Positions 49,601 through 57,509 of a stretch of 64,000 bases of DNA are shown here, one piece after another (position 1 is the stretch's first letter; each line of letters opens with the position of its first letter). Origin of the DNA: Solibacteraceae bacterium (GTDB taxonomy: Bacteria; Acidobacteriota; Terriglobia; Bryobacterales; Bryobacteraceae); assembly GCA_021324015.1 (NCBI GenBank), contig JAJPJX010000079.1, forward strand, positions 1-64,000. The letters are read 5' to 3'. Under the pieces are notes generated by a model, which saw only the letters and a list, made by a program, of their open reading frames with translations, was not told where the DNA came from and did not search any database. The position numbers were made by a program, and so were the translations under genes.

Positions 49601-50295
49601 CCTTCTCCGTAGCGGGCGTAGACGTAGCCCGGGTCGGCCGCCATCTCCGCGGTGCGCTCGCCATGGAACACCACGCGGCCGCGGTTGAGCAGCGCCACGT
49701 GGGTGGCCAGTTCCAGGGCCTCGCGCAACTGATGGGTGGACATCACGATCGTGCAGCCGGTTGCCAGGGCGTCCCGCAGCAGGGTTTGCAGCATGGCGAT
49801 GGCGCGGTCGTCGAGCGCCGTGAAGGGTTCGTCCAGCAGCAGCACCGAAGGGCCGTGCAGGAAGGCGCGGGCCACCGCCAGCCGCTGCCGCATGCCGCGG
49901 GAAAACTCCCGCACCAGGCCGTCTTTCACCCGCTCCAGGCCGGTGCGCGCCAGCCACTCCAACGCCGCTTTGGCGGGGTCCGCCAGGTTGTAGAGCCGGC
50001 CGAAGAGGCACAGATTCTCAAAGGCGGAAAGTTCGTCATAGACCGAGATGCCATGGCCGATGAATCCGATCCGCGCCCGCGTGGCGGTATCCCGCGGCTC
50101 CTTGCCGAAGATGCTCACGCGCCCGCGGCCGGGCCTGTTGAAACCCGCCAGGATACGCAGCAGCGTGGTCTTGCCGGCGCCGTTGCGGCCGATCAAGGCC
50201 AGGCAGGAACCCGCCTCGGTCTCGAGCACGATGTCGCGCAGGGCGGGGAAGTCGCCGTAGAACTTCCAAACCCCCTCAGCGGCGACGGCGGTCAT
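49597..50295 (-). CDS. ccmA: CcmA heme exporter ATPase
   Basis: The 232-residue ABC protein has Walker A IGRNGAGKTTLL, signature FSRGMRQRLAVARA, Walker B VLLLDEPF and H-loop MSTHQL. It powers CcmB/CcmC to release holo-CcmE. Its start overlaps the end of the preceding gene by 20 bases. Confidence 0.92.
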   Translation of the reverse strand: MTAVAAEGVWKFYGDFPALRDIVLETEAGSCLALIGRNGAGKTTLLRILAGFNRPGRGRVSIFGKEPRDTATRARIGFIGHGISVYDELSAFENLCLFGRLYNLADPAKAALEWLARTGLERVKDGLVREFSRGMRQRLAVARAFLHGPSVLLLDEPFTALDDRAIAMLQTLLRDALATGCTIVMSTHQLREALELATHVALLNRGRVVFHGERTAEMAADPGYVYARYGEG

Positions 50296-51337
50296 TTTTG
50301 CCTTTCGCCGCCGCGGCCGGCGCGGAGTGTCCCGCGGAAGCCGCCTGGCCCGCCGGCTCGGCGCGGTACAGCAGCGTGAAGCCCAGCGCCAGAATGCCCA
50401 GGGCCAGGCCCAGGATCCACGTCATGTTGTCCCAGACCTTGGGCATCACCTGCTCGATGGACGGCCCGTTGTCCTGCGAGTCGCCGCTGTCGCCGTCCGC
50501 GGACGATGAGCCGCGCAGCGTCCCGGTGCCGTTGATCTGCACTTTGAACGTGGAGCCTTTCACCTCGTAGATGTTCGCCTGCGTCCGCGGCTCTGCACCC
50601 ACCGAAGCGATCTGCTCGCCCTTCAGCGTGACGCCGTTGGGGGTTACCAGCCGCGTCGGGCCGCCCTGGGAGAGAATCTTGCCCTCGAAGGTCGTGCCGT
50701 CCGCGAAGGGCACCAGGTAATTCAGGTCGATGCGCGTCTCCCCCGGCTTGATGGGGAAATCCACCTTGTAGATGTCGGGGCGCGAGGTCTTGTCGGCGGC
50801 GCGCTGGATGGGCATGCCCTGCGGCGCGGTGCAGTTCACCTGCACGATGCCCTTGGCGGCGGCCGGCAGGTAAAACTTCAGCGTGCCGCCATCCGGGTCG
50901 TTATAGGTGATCTTCCCGGAGTTGCGGAACAGGTAGGTCTCGCTCACCACCATCTGCGCCGCGGAGGGCTCGAACAGCACCATGTGCTGTGCCACGCGGG
51001 CGTCTCCGGGCTGCTTGGACGAATTGAACACCTCGAGCGAAAGCCCCGTAGTCGGCGAGCCCGGCGGCAGCATGTGATTGTAGGTCACGCCGTCGAAGGC
51101 GGTTTGCAGCAGCCGCGGCCCGGGCATGTCCTGGTTGATCTCAAACTTGCCCTGCGCGTCGGATTTGACGCTTTGGACGGACTCCATGCCGTCCTGCCCC
51201 AGCTTGTAGAGCGTTACGGTGGCGCCCGCCTGCGGCTTGCCGGTGGTCTGGTTGACCACCGTGCCGTCGATCGCCAGGGCGGGGAAGACGCCGAGCGCCG
51301 TCAGGGCGGCCACGAATGCCAGGCCCGCCGGCTTCAT
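50276..51337 (-). CDS. Exported protein with carboxypeptidase-regulatory-like domain, C-terminal anchor
   Basis: The 353-residue protein has a signal peptide (LAFVAALTALGVFPALA), an N-terminal carboxypeptidase regulatory-like beta sandwich (TVVNQTTGKPQAGATVTLY), a central beta domain and one C-terminal membrane helix (ILGLALGILALGFTLLY) with a basic tail. It lies inside the ccm operon, overlapping the zinc-ribbon gene and ccmA, so it is likely made with them. Its role in cytochrome maturation, if any, is unknown. Confidence 0.7.
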   Translation of the reverse strand: MKPAGLAFVAALTALGVFPALAIDGTVVNQTTGKPQAGATVTLYKLGQDGMESVQSVKSDAQGKFEINQDMPGPRLLQTAFDGVTYNHMLPPGSPTTGLSLEVFNSSKQPGDARVAQHMVLFEPSAAQMVVSETYLFRNSGKITYNDPDGGTLKFYLPAAAKGIVQVNCTAPQGMPIQRAADKTSRPDIYKVDFPIKPGETRIDLNYLVPFADGTTFEGKILSQGGPTRLVTPNGVTLKGEQIASVGAEPRTQANIYEVKGSTFKVQINGTGTLRGSSSADGDSGDSQDNGPSIEQVMPKVWDNMTWILGLALGILALGFTLLYRAEPAGQAASAGHSAPAAAAKGKNDRRRR

Positions 51338-51747
51338 GATTGCGCCACCTTCATGGGCTTGCCGCACTCGCCGCAATACTTCAAGGATTGCTTAAACCGT
51401 GCGCCGCAGGAGGGGCACGTAAAATCGTCCGGCGCTTTGGGCTTTGGGGCCGCGGGCGGGTTGTTGCCGTTCGTGCTCAAGCTTTGCTTTAACTGGTCGA
51501 TTTCGGCCATCACCCCGGCCAGTTCGGTTTGCAGGTCCCGCTTGGTTTGCTGGTAATCGTGGTCGGAGAGCTTGCCCAGGCGATACTCGAACTGCAAGTC
51601 CCTGAGATTTTCGTAGATGGCGGCTTTGCGCTCATCCAGATGCTCGAAGGGCGACTCCGGTTCCGGTTCGGGCAAGTCTTTTGCGCGGACACCCAGAATG
51701 TAAATCAGCACTCCCAGCGTGATCAACGATGCGATTGCGATGACCAT
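51334..51747 (-). CDS. Membrane-anchored zinc-ribbon protein, CcmI-like position
   Basis: The 137-residue product has one N-terminal membrane helix (VIAIASLITLGVLIYILGV), a coiled-coil region (ENLRDLQFEYRLGKLSDHDY, similar to CcmI/CycH starts) and a C-terminal zinc ribbon with CPSCG and CGECG. It starts right after ccmH. It looks like a shortened CcmI in which the TPR part is replaced by a zinc ribbon. Confidence 0.72.
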   Translation of the reverse strand: MVIAIASLITLGVLIYILGVRAKDLPEPEPESPFEHLDERKAAIYENLRDLQFEYRLGKLSDHDYQQTKRDLQTELAGVMAEIDQLKQSLSTNGNNPPAAPKPKAPDDFTCPSCGARFKQSLKYCGECGKPMKVAQS

Positions 51748-52212
51748 TCAATCCAGTTGAGACAGATCTTTTTCGATCTGCTCGTTATATTTCGCCAGCG
51801 CCGGGTCCTCCGGCAGGGGACCCAGTTCAGGCACTGGCCGCGGCTTGCGGTACTTCCGCACGAACAGCCAGATGATGCCCAAGCCCAGCAGGATCGAGGC
51901 ATAGGGGATCATCCAACCGAAAGCGCTCGGGTCGCCGCGATAGACTCCCGCGCCGTAGTCCTTGACGAACGCGTCGATGATCGCCTGGTCGGACGCCCCG
52001 GCCGCCTGCATGCGGGCGATTCGCTCCTTGGCCGGGCGCGAGAAGCTGCATTCGAGCATCGAGCAGGTGGCTACGGTGTCCGTGCAGCCGCACATGCACG
52101 CCAGGTGATGCCCCACGCGCAGCGTATCCGCGCTGGGATTCTCCGAAGCTGTTTGCGCCAGCGCGGCCGCGGCCAGAACCACGGCCAGCAGGCTAGTTTT
52201 CCACCGGGACAT
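51748..52212 (-). CDS. ccmH: CcmH-like thiol protein with unusual cysteine cluster
   Basis: The 154-residue product has a signal peptide, a CcmH helical domain (RIARMQAAGASDQAIIDAFV, then YGAGVY) and one C-terminal membrane helix. The usual LRCxxC motif is replaced by LACMCGC with further Cys at ATCSMLEC, giving five cysteines. CcmH normally reduces the apocytochrome CxxCH cysteines. It overlaps the ccmF 3' end by 20 bases. Confidence 0.8.
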   Translation of the reverse strand: MSRWKTSLLAVVLAAAALAQTASENPSADTLRVGHHLACMCGCTDTVATCSMLECSFSRPAKERIARMQAAGASDQAIIDAFVKDYGAGVYRGDPSAFGWMIPYASILLGLGIIWLFVRKYRKPRPVPELGPLPEDPALAKYNEQIEKDLSQLD

Positions 52213-54205
52213 GTTTCCTGGCGATTCCCACTACTTCCGTGCGCGCGTACTGCCGCTTCACCTTGCTGGGCACCAGCGCCACCAGCGTGCCGCCGATGAG
52301 CACCAGGCAGCCGATCCAGATCCAGCTCACCAGCGGGAACACGTAGGCCTGAATCACCGCCCGCGCGTTGTCGTCCGACATGCCCGCGAAGTTCAGATAC
52401 AGGTCCTCGTTCAGGCGGGCGCGCACACCCACCTCCGAAGTTCCCTGCCGACTGGCTTTGTAGAAACGGCGCTCCGGCTCCAGCGTTCCGAGCACGTCGC
52501 CGTTTTTGGAAACCTGCATCAAGGCGCGATGCCAACTGTAATTCTCGTTGTCCCCTTCCTGCAGGTCCAGCACCTTGAGCCGGTAATTGCCAAGGAGCAT
52601 GGCATCGCCCATCTTGACCTCTCGCGTGGAAGCCAGGTTGAAGGCATGCCCGGTGAAGCCCACGAACATGAGCACAATGCCCATGTGCACCAGGTATCCG
52701 CCGTAGCGGCGGGTGTTGCGGTGCGTCAGCTCCACGGTGGCGCGCAGCAGGTTCATGTCGTTCTTCACGGCGATGGCGCGCGCGCCTTTGTAGAACTCCA
52801 TGACGACCGTAAGGGCCACGAACAGGCAGAAGCCAAAGGAGATCAGCGCGTAGAACTGCCGTACGCCGGCCGCCAGCAGCGCCGCCACGAGCACGACCGA
52901 AGCGATGCCGGGCCACTGGAAGTTGCGGCGCAGGCTCTCGGTCGAGGTGCGCCGCCAGGCAAACAGCGGACCCACTCCCGTCAGGAACAGCAGGAACAGC
53001 CCGATGGGCACCATCAGGCGGTTGAACCAGGAGGCATCCAGGCTGATCTTCTCGCCGGAAACGGCTTCGGAGATGACCGGGAACAGCGTGCCCCACAGCA
53101 CCGCGAAGCAGCTCGCCAGCAGGATCAGGTTATTGAACAGGAAGCTGGATTCACGGGAGATCACGCTCTCCAGTTGGGCCTCGCTCTTGAGGTAGTCCAG
53201 CCGGTCCAGGATCAGGTAGATCGTAGCCGCGATACCGACCGCCAGGAAGGAGACGAAATACTTGCCGATGGGCGACTGCGCGAAGGCGTGGACGGAACTT
53301 ACCACTCCGGATCGCGTCAGGAAGGTGCCGAAAATGCACAGGAAGAAGGTGGCTGAAACCAGCACCATGTTCCAGACCTTCATCATGCCCTTTTTCTCCT
53401 GCATCATCACGGAGTGCAGGAAGGCCGTACCGCTCAGCCAGGGGAGCAGGGAAGCGTTCTCCACCGGGTCCCACCCCCAATAGCCGCCCCAACCCAGCAC
53501 GTGATAGGCCCAGGCGGCGCCCAGCATGATGCCGCAGCTCTGGAACAGCCAGGTAATCAATGTCCAGCGGCGCGCAGTGTGAATCCAGGCGTCCCCCGGC
53601 TGCCGCGTGATCAGGGATCCCACCGCGAAGGCGAAGGGCACCGCGAATCCCACATAGCCCAGATACAGCATGGGCGGGTGGATGGCCATGGCCGGGTATT
53701 GCAGCAGAGGGTTCAGCCCGTTGCCGTCCGGCACCGCGGTGATCAGCTTGTCCACGGCCAGCATCTGGAACGGGCTCACGACGAAATTGTTCAGCAACAG
53801 AAAGAAGGTTTGGACCGCCATCAGCGTGCCGGTCACGTACGGCATCATGTCCCGGTGCTTGCGGCGGTTGGTGAAGACCACCACCGCGGAATAGGTCGAG
53901 AGCAGCCAGCTCCAGAACAGCAGGGAGCCTTCCTGCCCGCCCCACCAGGCGGCGAACTTGTACAGCAGCGGCATGCTGCGATTGCTGTGCGCCGCCACGT
54001 AGGCGAAGCGGAAATCCCCGGTCAGCATGGCGTAGACCAGGATGCCCGAAGCCAGCGTGACCAGGCCCCACACCGAGTACACTGCGCGCTCGCCGCTCAG
54101 AATCAAAAAGGGCTTATTTTTGATGCGGCCCGCGACGGAAGCCACCAGGGCATACAGCGCGACGCAGAACGCCAAGAGGACTGCCAGGGATCCCAGGTTC
54201 TCCAT
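52193..54205 (-). CDS. ccmF: CcmF cytochrome c heme lyase subunit
   Basis: The 670-residue product has about 14 membrane helices and the heme-handling WGGYWGWDPVENASLLPWL near residue 242, plus TRSGVVSSVHAFAQSPIG. CcmF attaches heme from CcmE to apocytochrome with CcmH. Nine bases separate it from ccmE. Length matches the family. Confidence 0.93.
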   Translation of the reverse strand: MENLGSLAVLLAFCVALYALVASVAGRIKNKPFLILSGERAVYSVWGLVTLASGILVYAMLTGDFRFAYVAAHSNRSMPLLYKFAAWWGGQEGSLLFWSWLLSTYSAVVVFTNRRKHRDMMPYVTGTLMAVQTFFLLLNNFVVSPFQMLAVDKLITAVPDGNGLNPLLQYPAMAIHPPMLYLGYVGFAVPFAFAVGSLITRQPGDAWIHTARRWTLITWLFQSCGIMLGAAWAYHVLGWGGYWGWDPVENASLLPWLSGTAFLHSVMMQEKKGMMKVWNMVLVSATFFLCIFGTFLTRSGVVSSVHAFAQSPIGKYFVSFLAVGIAATIYLILDRLDYLKSEAQLESVISRESSFLFNNLILLASCFAVLWGTLFPVISEAVSGEKISLDASWFNRLMVPIGLFLLFLTGVGPLFAWRRTSTESLRRNFQWPGIASVVLVAALLAAGVRQFYALISFGFCLFVALTVVMEFYKGARAIAVKNDMNLLRATVELTHRNTRRYGGYLVHMGIVLMFVGFTGHAFNLASTREVKMGDAMLLGNYRLKVLDLQEGDNENYSWHRALMQVSKNGDVLGTLEPERRFYKASRQGTSEVGVRARLNEDLYLNFAGMSDDNARAVIQAYVFPLVSWIWIGCLVLIGGTLVALVPSKVKRQYARTEVVGIARKHVPVEN

Positions 54206-54214
54206 ATCTGTCCT

Positions 54215-54655
54215 TTAGACGGGTTTGGCGGGATTAATATTCGGAGGACTTTGCCCGGGCTTCATTCCCGGCTTGGCTTCGTACTTGGAGGCGCACTTGG
54301 CCTGGATCTTGCTAGCGTGAAAGACGCCGTCGCGGCCCATCTTCCCGTCCGCCAGCGCTTGCGCGCCGTCGCGGAAGGTGTCCGGCAGCGGTTCCGAGCC
54401 GGTATAGCTGACCTTGAGCCGCTGTTTATCCTGCACCAGCACGAACTCGACCCCTCCGGTTTTGCGCTGGATGGAGCCGCCCTCCACGTCCCCAGCCACG
54501 CGCAGGCGCTCGTCGAATGCCCGGTCGCCCATCTGCCCGACCTCGGCAATGGTCTTATAGTAGGTCTTCGTCTCCTTGATTCCTGCGGTGGCCAGCCAGA
54601 CCAGAGTCCCGATGACAACCACGATCAGGGCGGCGAACTTCCAGTACTTTTGCAT
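54215..54655 (-). CDS. ccmE: CcmE heme chaperone, cysteine (CxxxY) type
   Basis: The 146-residue product has an N-terminal membrane anchor (KFAALIVVVIGTLVWLA), the OB-fold and a flexible C-terminus. The heme-binding motif is CASKY (Cys121, Tyr125) where most CcmE have HxxxY; this cysteine variant occurs in some archaea, deltaproteobacteria and other lineages. CcmE carries heme from CcmC to CcmF. First gene of the operon in this window. Confidence 0.9.
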   Translation of the reverse strand: MQKYWKFAALIVVVIGTLVWLATAGIKETKTYYKTIAEVGQMGDRAFDERLRVAGDVEGGSIQRKTGGVEFVLVQDKQRLKVSYTGSEPLPDTFRDGAQALADGKMGRDGVFHASKIQAKCASKYEAKPGMKPGQSPPNINPAKPV

Positions 54656-54785
54656 ACCATCCCTCTGAAACTACCAGTATACCCGAACCCGCAAGGAGAT
54701 TTTCAGACAAACGTCACCGGTATTTCCCCACGCCTCTTGACAAACTCGGAACAGGTCCCAATAATGCCCCAGGGAGAGCCAGACG

Positions 54786-55322
54786 ATGAGACCGCAAGCA
54801 CCGGTTTTGATTTCTCTCGCGGCGTTGATCGCCATCCCCTTGGCGGGCAATGCTTTTCAAAGGCCGTCCGCGGCCGCCCAGGAGCGCCTGGTGAAAGAAG
54901 TCCGGCACGAACTGGTCATGTTGCCATACTACGGCGTGTTCGATAACCTGGCGTTTCGCGTGGATGGATACACCGTGACATTGATGGGACAAGTGGTTCT
55001 GCCCACCCTGAAAACCGACGCCGAGCGCGTGGTGAAGAAGATTGAAGGCGTGGAAAAGGTCATCAACCGTATTGAAGTCCTGCCGTTGTCTCCCAACGAC
55101 GACCGCATCCGCCGCGCCGTGTTCCGCCAAATCTACAGCTTTCCCTCGCTGCAGCAGTACGGCCTACGCGCCGTCCCGCCCATCCATATCATCGTCCGGA
55201 ACGGGGACGTCACGCTGGTGGGAGTGGTATCGAGCGAAGCGGACAAGAACGCCGCCGGCATTCAGGCTAACAGCGTCTCCGGAGTGTTCTCGGTGAAGAA
55301 CGAGTTGCTGGTCGAGAAGTAG
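54786..55322 (+). CDS. Exported double BON-domain protein
   Basis: The 178-residue protein has a signal peptide and two BON domains (VRHELVMLPYYGVFDNLAFRV to VEKVINRIEVLPLSP, then a second with HIIVRNGDVTLVGVVSSEADK). BON proteins bind membranes or act in envelope stress. Its 3' end overlaps the convergent pseudouridine synthase gene by 56 bases. Confidence 0.82.
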   Translation: MRPQAPVLISLAALIAIPLAGNAFQRPSAAAQERLVKEVRHELVMLPYYGVFDNLAFRVDGYTVTLMGQVVLPTLKTDAERVVKKIEGVEKVINRIEVLPLSPNDDRIRRAVFRQIYSFPSLQQYGLRAVPPIHIIVRNGDVTLVGVVSSEADKNAAGIQANSVSGVFSVKNELLVEK

Positions 55323-56070
55323 CGCCGCCTTTCAGGGCAATCAGCTCGGCGGCCGTCAGCGCGCGCCAGGTCCCCATCCGCAAGTCCCCTATGCGCACGG
55401 GGCCTATCGCCGTGCGCACCAGCTTCAACACTGTGCTGTCGACGGCTTCGAGCATGCGGCGCACCTGGCGGTTGCGCCCTTCGCGGATGGTCATCTCGAG
55501 AAAGGTGTGCTTGCCGGAGTCGCGCAGGCGGATCACCTCGGCCGGGCGGCTCATGCCGTCGCTCAGCTCCACGCCCTGGCGCAGCCGCTCGATCTGCTCG
55601 TCGGTAAGCAGGCTGGCGCACTTGACCAGGTAGGTCTTCGGAACCTGGTGCTCCGGGTTGGTGAGGCGCTCGGCCAACTGCGTGTCGTTGGTGAGAATGA
55701 GCAGGCCGCTGGTGTCCCGGTCCAGACGGCCGACCGGAGCCACCCACGCCTCCATATCGCGGATCAGGTCGTACACCGTGGGCCGCCCTTCCGGATCATG
55801 ATACGTGGTGACGTAGCCGGTGGGTTTATACAGCAGCAGATATAGCCGCGTCTCCGGACGGACGGGTTTGTCGTCCAGGGTCACCCGGTCGCGCTCCAGG
55901 TCCACCCAGAGATCGGGGGTCTGAATCAGCCGGCCGTTGACACGCACCCGTCCGGCGCCGATCCAGCTCCGGGCTTCCCGGCGCGAGCCTAATCCGGCTT
56001 TCGAGAGCACTCGTTCCAGGGTCTTCAGCGGGCGTTTTCGTACGGAAAGCCGCGATACGGTGCGGGCCAT
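55267..56070 (-). CDS. RsuA/RluB family pseudouridine synthase
   Basis: The 267-residue product has an N-terminal S4 RNA-binding domain (LERVLSKAGLGSRREARSWI) and the catalytic motif GRLDRDTSGLLILTND with the conserved Asp, plus EGRNRQVRRMLEAV. It makes pseudouridine in rRNA; the 23S RluB or 16S RsuA role cannot be separated. Its last 18 codons overlap the BON gene on the other strand. Confidence 0.88.
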   Translation of the reverse strand: MARTVSRLSVRKRPLKTLERVLSKAGLGSRREARSWIGAGRVRVNGRLIQTPDLWVDLERDRVTLDDKPVRPETRLYLLLYKPTGYVTTYHDPEGRPTVYDLIRDMEAWVAPVGRLDRDTSGLLILTNDTQLAERLTNPEHQVPKTYLVKCASLLTDEQIERLRQGVELSDGMSRPAEVIRLRDSGKHTFLEMTIREGRNRQVRRMLEAVDSTVLKLVRTAIGPVRIGDLRMGTWRALTAAELIALKGGATSRPATRSSPRTLRRRC

Positions 56071-56126
56071 CACTCGAATAGTAGCGTGCCGCGGGACTGG
56101 TGATGTTAGGATGATTCCACCCTGCC

Positions 56127-56636
56127 ATGCCGATGGAGCCCTCAGGCCCGGCAACCAGACTGCTGCGCGAGGAGCACCGCACCCTGGAGTCCTGGCTGGA
56201 TCAGATCGCCCGCATTCAGCGCGATTGGCTCGCGGATCCCCTCCCGGTTCTGCGCGTCACCGTGGAGGAAGCCTGGGTGCTGATTCGCGCGCACTACGCC
56301 ATCGAAGAGGCTGTGTTTTTCAGCGCGCTGCGCGCTCATTTCGGCGAACTGGTGGAGAAGATGGAGGACCAGCACGAGCGCGTCCGCGAACTGGCCGGAC
56401 ATCTGGAGGCGCTCCTGCGGGTTCCCGAGCCCAGCGTCCGCGAATTTCAAGACCTGCGCCGGCTAACCCGCGAATTCCAGTCCGTGGCGCAGCACAACAT
56501 CCTGGAAGAGGAGCGCGATCTGTTCCGCCTGGCCGACCGGCTCCTGCCTGCCGCCGAACAGCAGGACCTGCACCAGCAGATGTGGGAGCGGCACTCCGCC
56601 GAGGGACTCTTTGGCGTGCGCGCGGCGCGCTTGTGA
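56127..56636 (+). CDS. Hemerythrin HHE-domain protein
   Basis: The 169-residue product is a four-helix hemerythrin-like protein with the His/Glu ligands in LREEHRTLESWLD, RAHYAIEEAVFF, EDQHERVREL and AQHNILEEERDLF. The di-iron site suggests oxygen, NO or iron-related sensing or storage. It is divergent from the pseudouridine synthase. Confidence 0.82.
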   Translation: MPMEPSGPATRLLREEHRTLESWLDQIARIQRDWLADPLPVLRVTVEEAWVLIRAHYAIEEAVFFSALRAHFGELVEKMEDQHERVRELAGHLEALLRVPEPSVREFQDLRRLTREFQSVAQHNILEEERDLFRLADRLLPAAEQQDLHQQMWERHSAEGLFGVRAARL

Positions 56637-56680
56637 TAAGATTTCCGTGGAGCGTTTCTGCAGAGCAGGTGACGGTCTCC

Positions 56681-56704
56681 AATTTTTGACCGACATCAAA
56701 AATT
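56681..56704. promoter_or_regulatory. AT-rich perfect inverted repeat
   Basis: AATTTTTGA and TCAAAAATT form a perfect 9-bp inverted repeat with a six-base spacer, in an otherwise GC-rich 253-base gap between the hemerythrin gene and a small membrane protein. It resembles an operator; no obvious gene starts next to it. Confidence 0.4.
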
Positions 56705-56889
56705 AGGGAGTCCGACTCGAACAGAACGCGCTGGTGTGCATGCTCCTACGCCGCGGCGTCAGGGAGAAGCCTGAAGGCGCTCGGGGGACGCCCGCCCCGT
56801 TTAGCATTGGGGTCAATAACGGGGGTCGGCACGGCCGAGCGGTACGCTCCACGATACCCCTGGCCACGGAGCGTTCTATACGCCCGGCT

Positions 56890-57075
56890 CTAGCGGTGGC
56901 CGAAGTACATCACCCAGCCGATTCCAAACAAGGCCAGCAGGAAACAGCCGAACACGTATAAGCCGTAATGCAGCCGCTCCTTGTCGGTTTTCTTGGTCAC
57001 CACGCCCAGCACCACCGAGGTGAACAAGGCAAACAGGAACGACGCCTCGAAGTGCGAGAGGTTCATCTTGGGCAT
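56890..57075 (-). CDS. Small membrane protein
   Basis: The 61-residue product has two predicted membrane helices (SFLFALFTSVVLGVV and YGLYVFGCFLLALFGIGWVM). Its ATG lies within the stop of the next upstream gene, so the two are co-translated. No known family. Confidence 0.62.
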   Translation of the reverse strand: MPKMNLSHFEASFLFALFTSVVLGVVTKKTDKERLHYGLYVFGCFLLALFGIGWVMYFGHR

Positions 57076-57494
57076 TATTCTTTCCTCCCGGCGGCGATTT
57101 CGAAGGCATCCACCATGGCCAGCACATTCAGCAACCCGGCCGTGACCAGGAACTTGGTGCCATAATCGTGCACCGCACCGGGCATATCCGGCTGGTTGTA
57201 TCCCAGCCAGACGCTGAGAAAGTACAGCATGCCGGAAGCCACGTCGCCCAGGAATCCGCCGGTGTTGATGAGCGTGGTCAACAGGTCGCCGGTCTGCGGC
57301 TGAAACATGGCGCCCCGCATCATCAGGCCGCAAAGAAACAGGCTGGTGATGGAAACCAGCAGCAACACGGCGCGGCCGCGGCGTTTCAACAGAAAGTGTC
57401 CTCCACCAGGAATCAGCCAGCCCAGAGCCACCGCCGGCAACCAGGCTCCCAGGGGCGGCATAGGCTCCTTCTCCGGTTTTGTGTTCGCGGCCAT
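57075..57494 (-). CDS. DUF6677-like membrane protein
   Basis: The 139-residue product has about three to four membrane helices (WLPAVALGWLIPGGGHFLL, VLLLVSITSLFLCGLMM and later segments) and the GWLIPGGGHF motif of DUF6677 proteins, common in Acidobacteriota. It is operonic with the 61-residue membrane protein. Function unknown. Confidence 0.65.
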   Translation of the reverse strand: MAANTKPEKEPMPPLGAWLPAVALGWLIPGGGHFLLKRRGRAVLLLVSITSLFLCGLMMRGAMFQPQTGDLLTTLINTGGFLGDVASGMLYFLSVWLGYNQPDMPGAVHDYGTKFLVTAGLLNVLAMVDAFEIAAGRKE

Positions 57495-57509
57495 AGGTTT
57501 TTTTCTATT

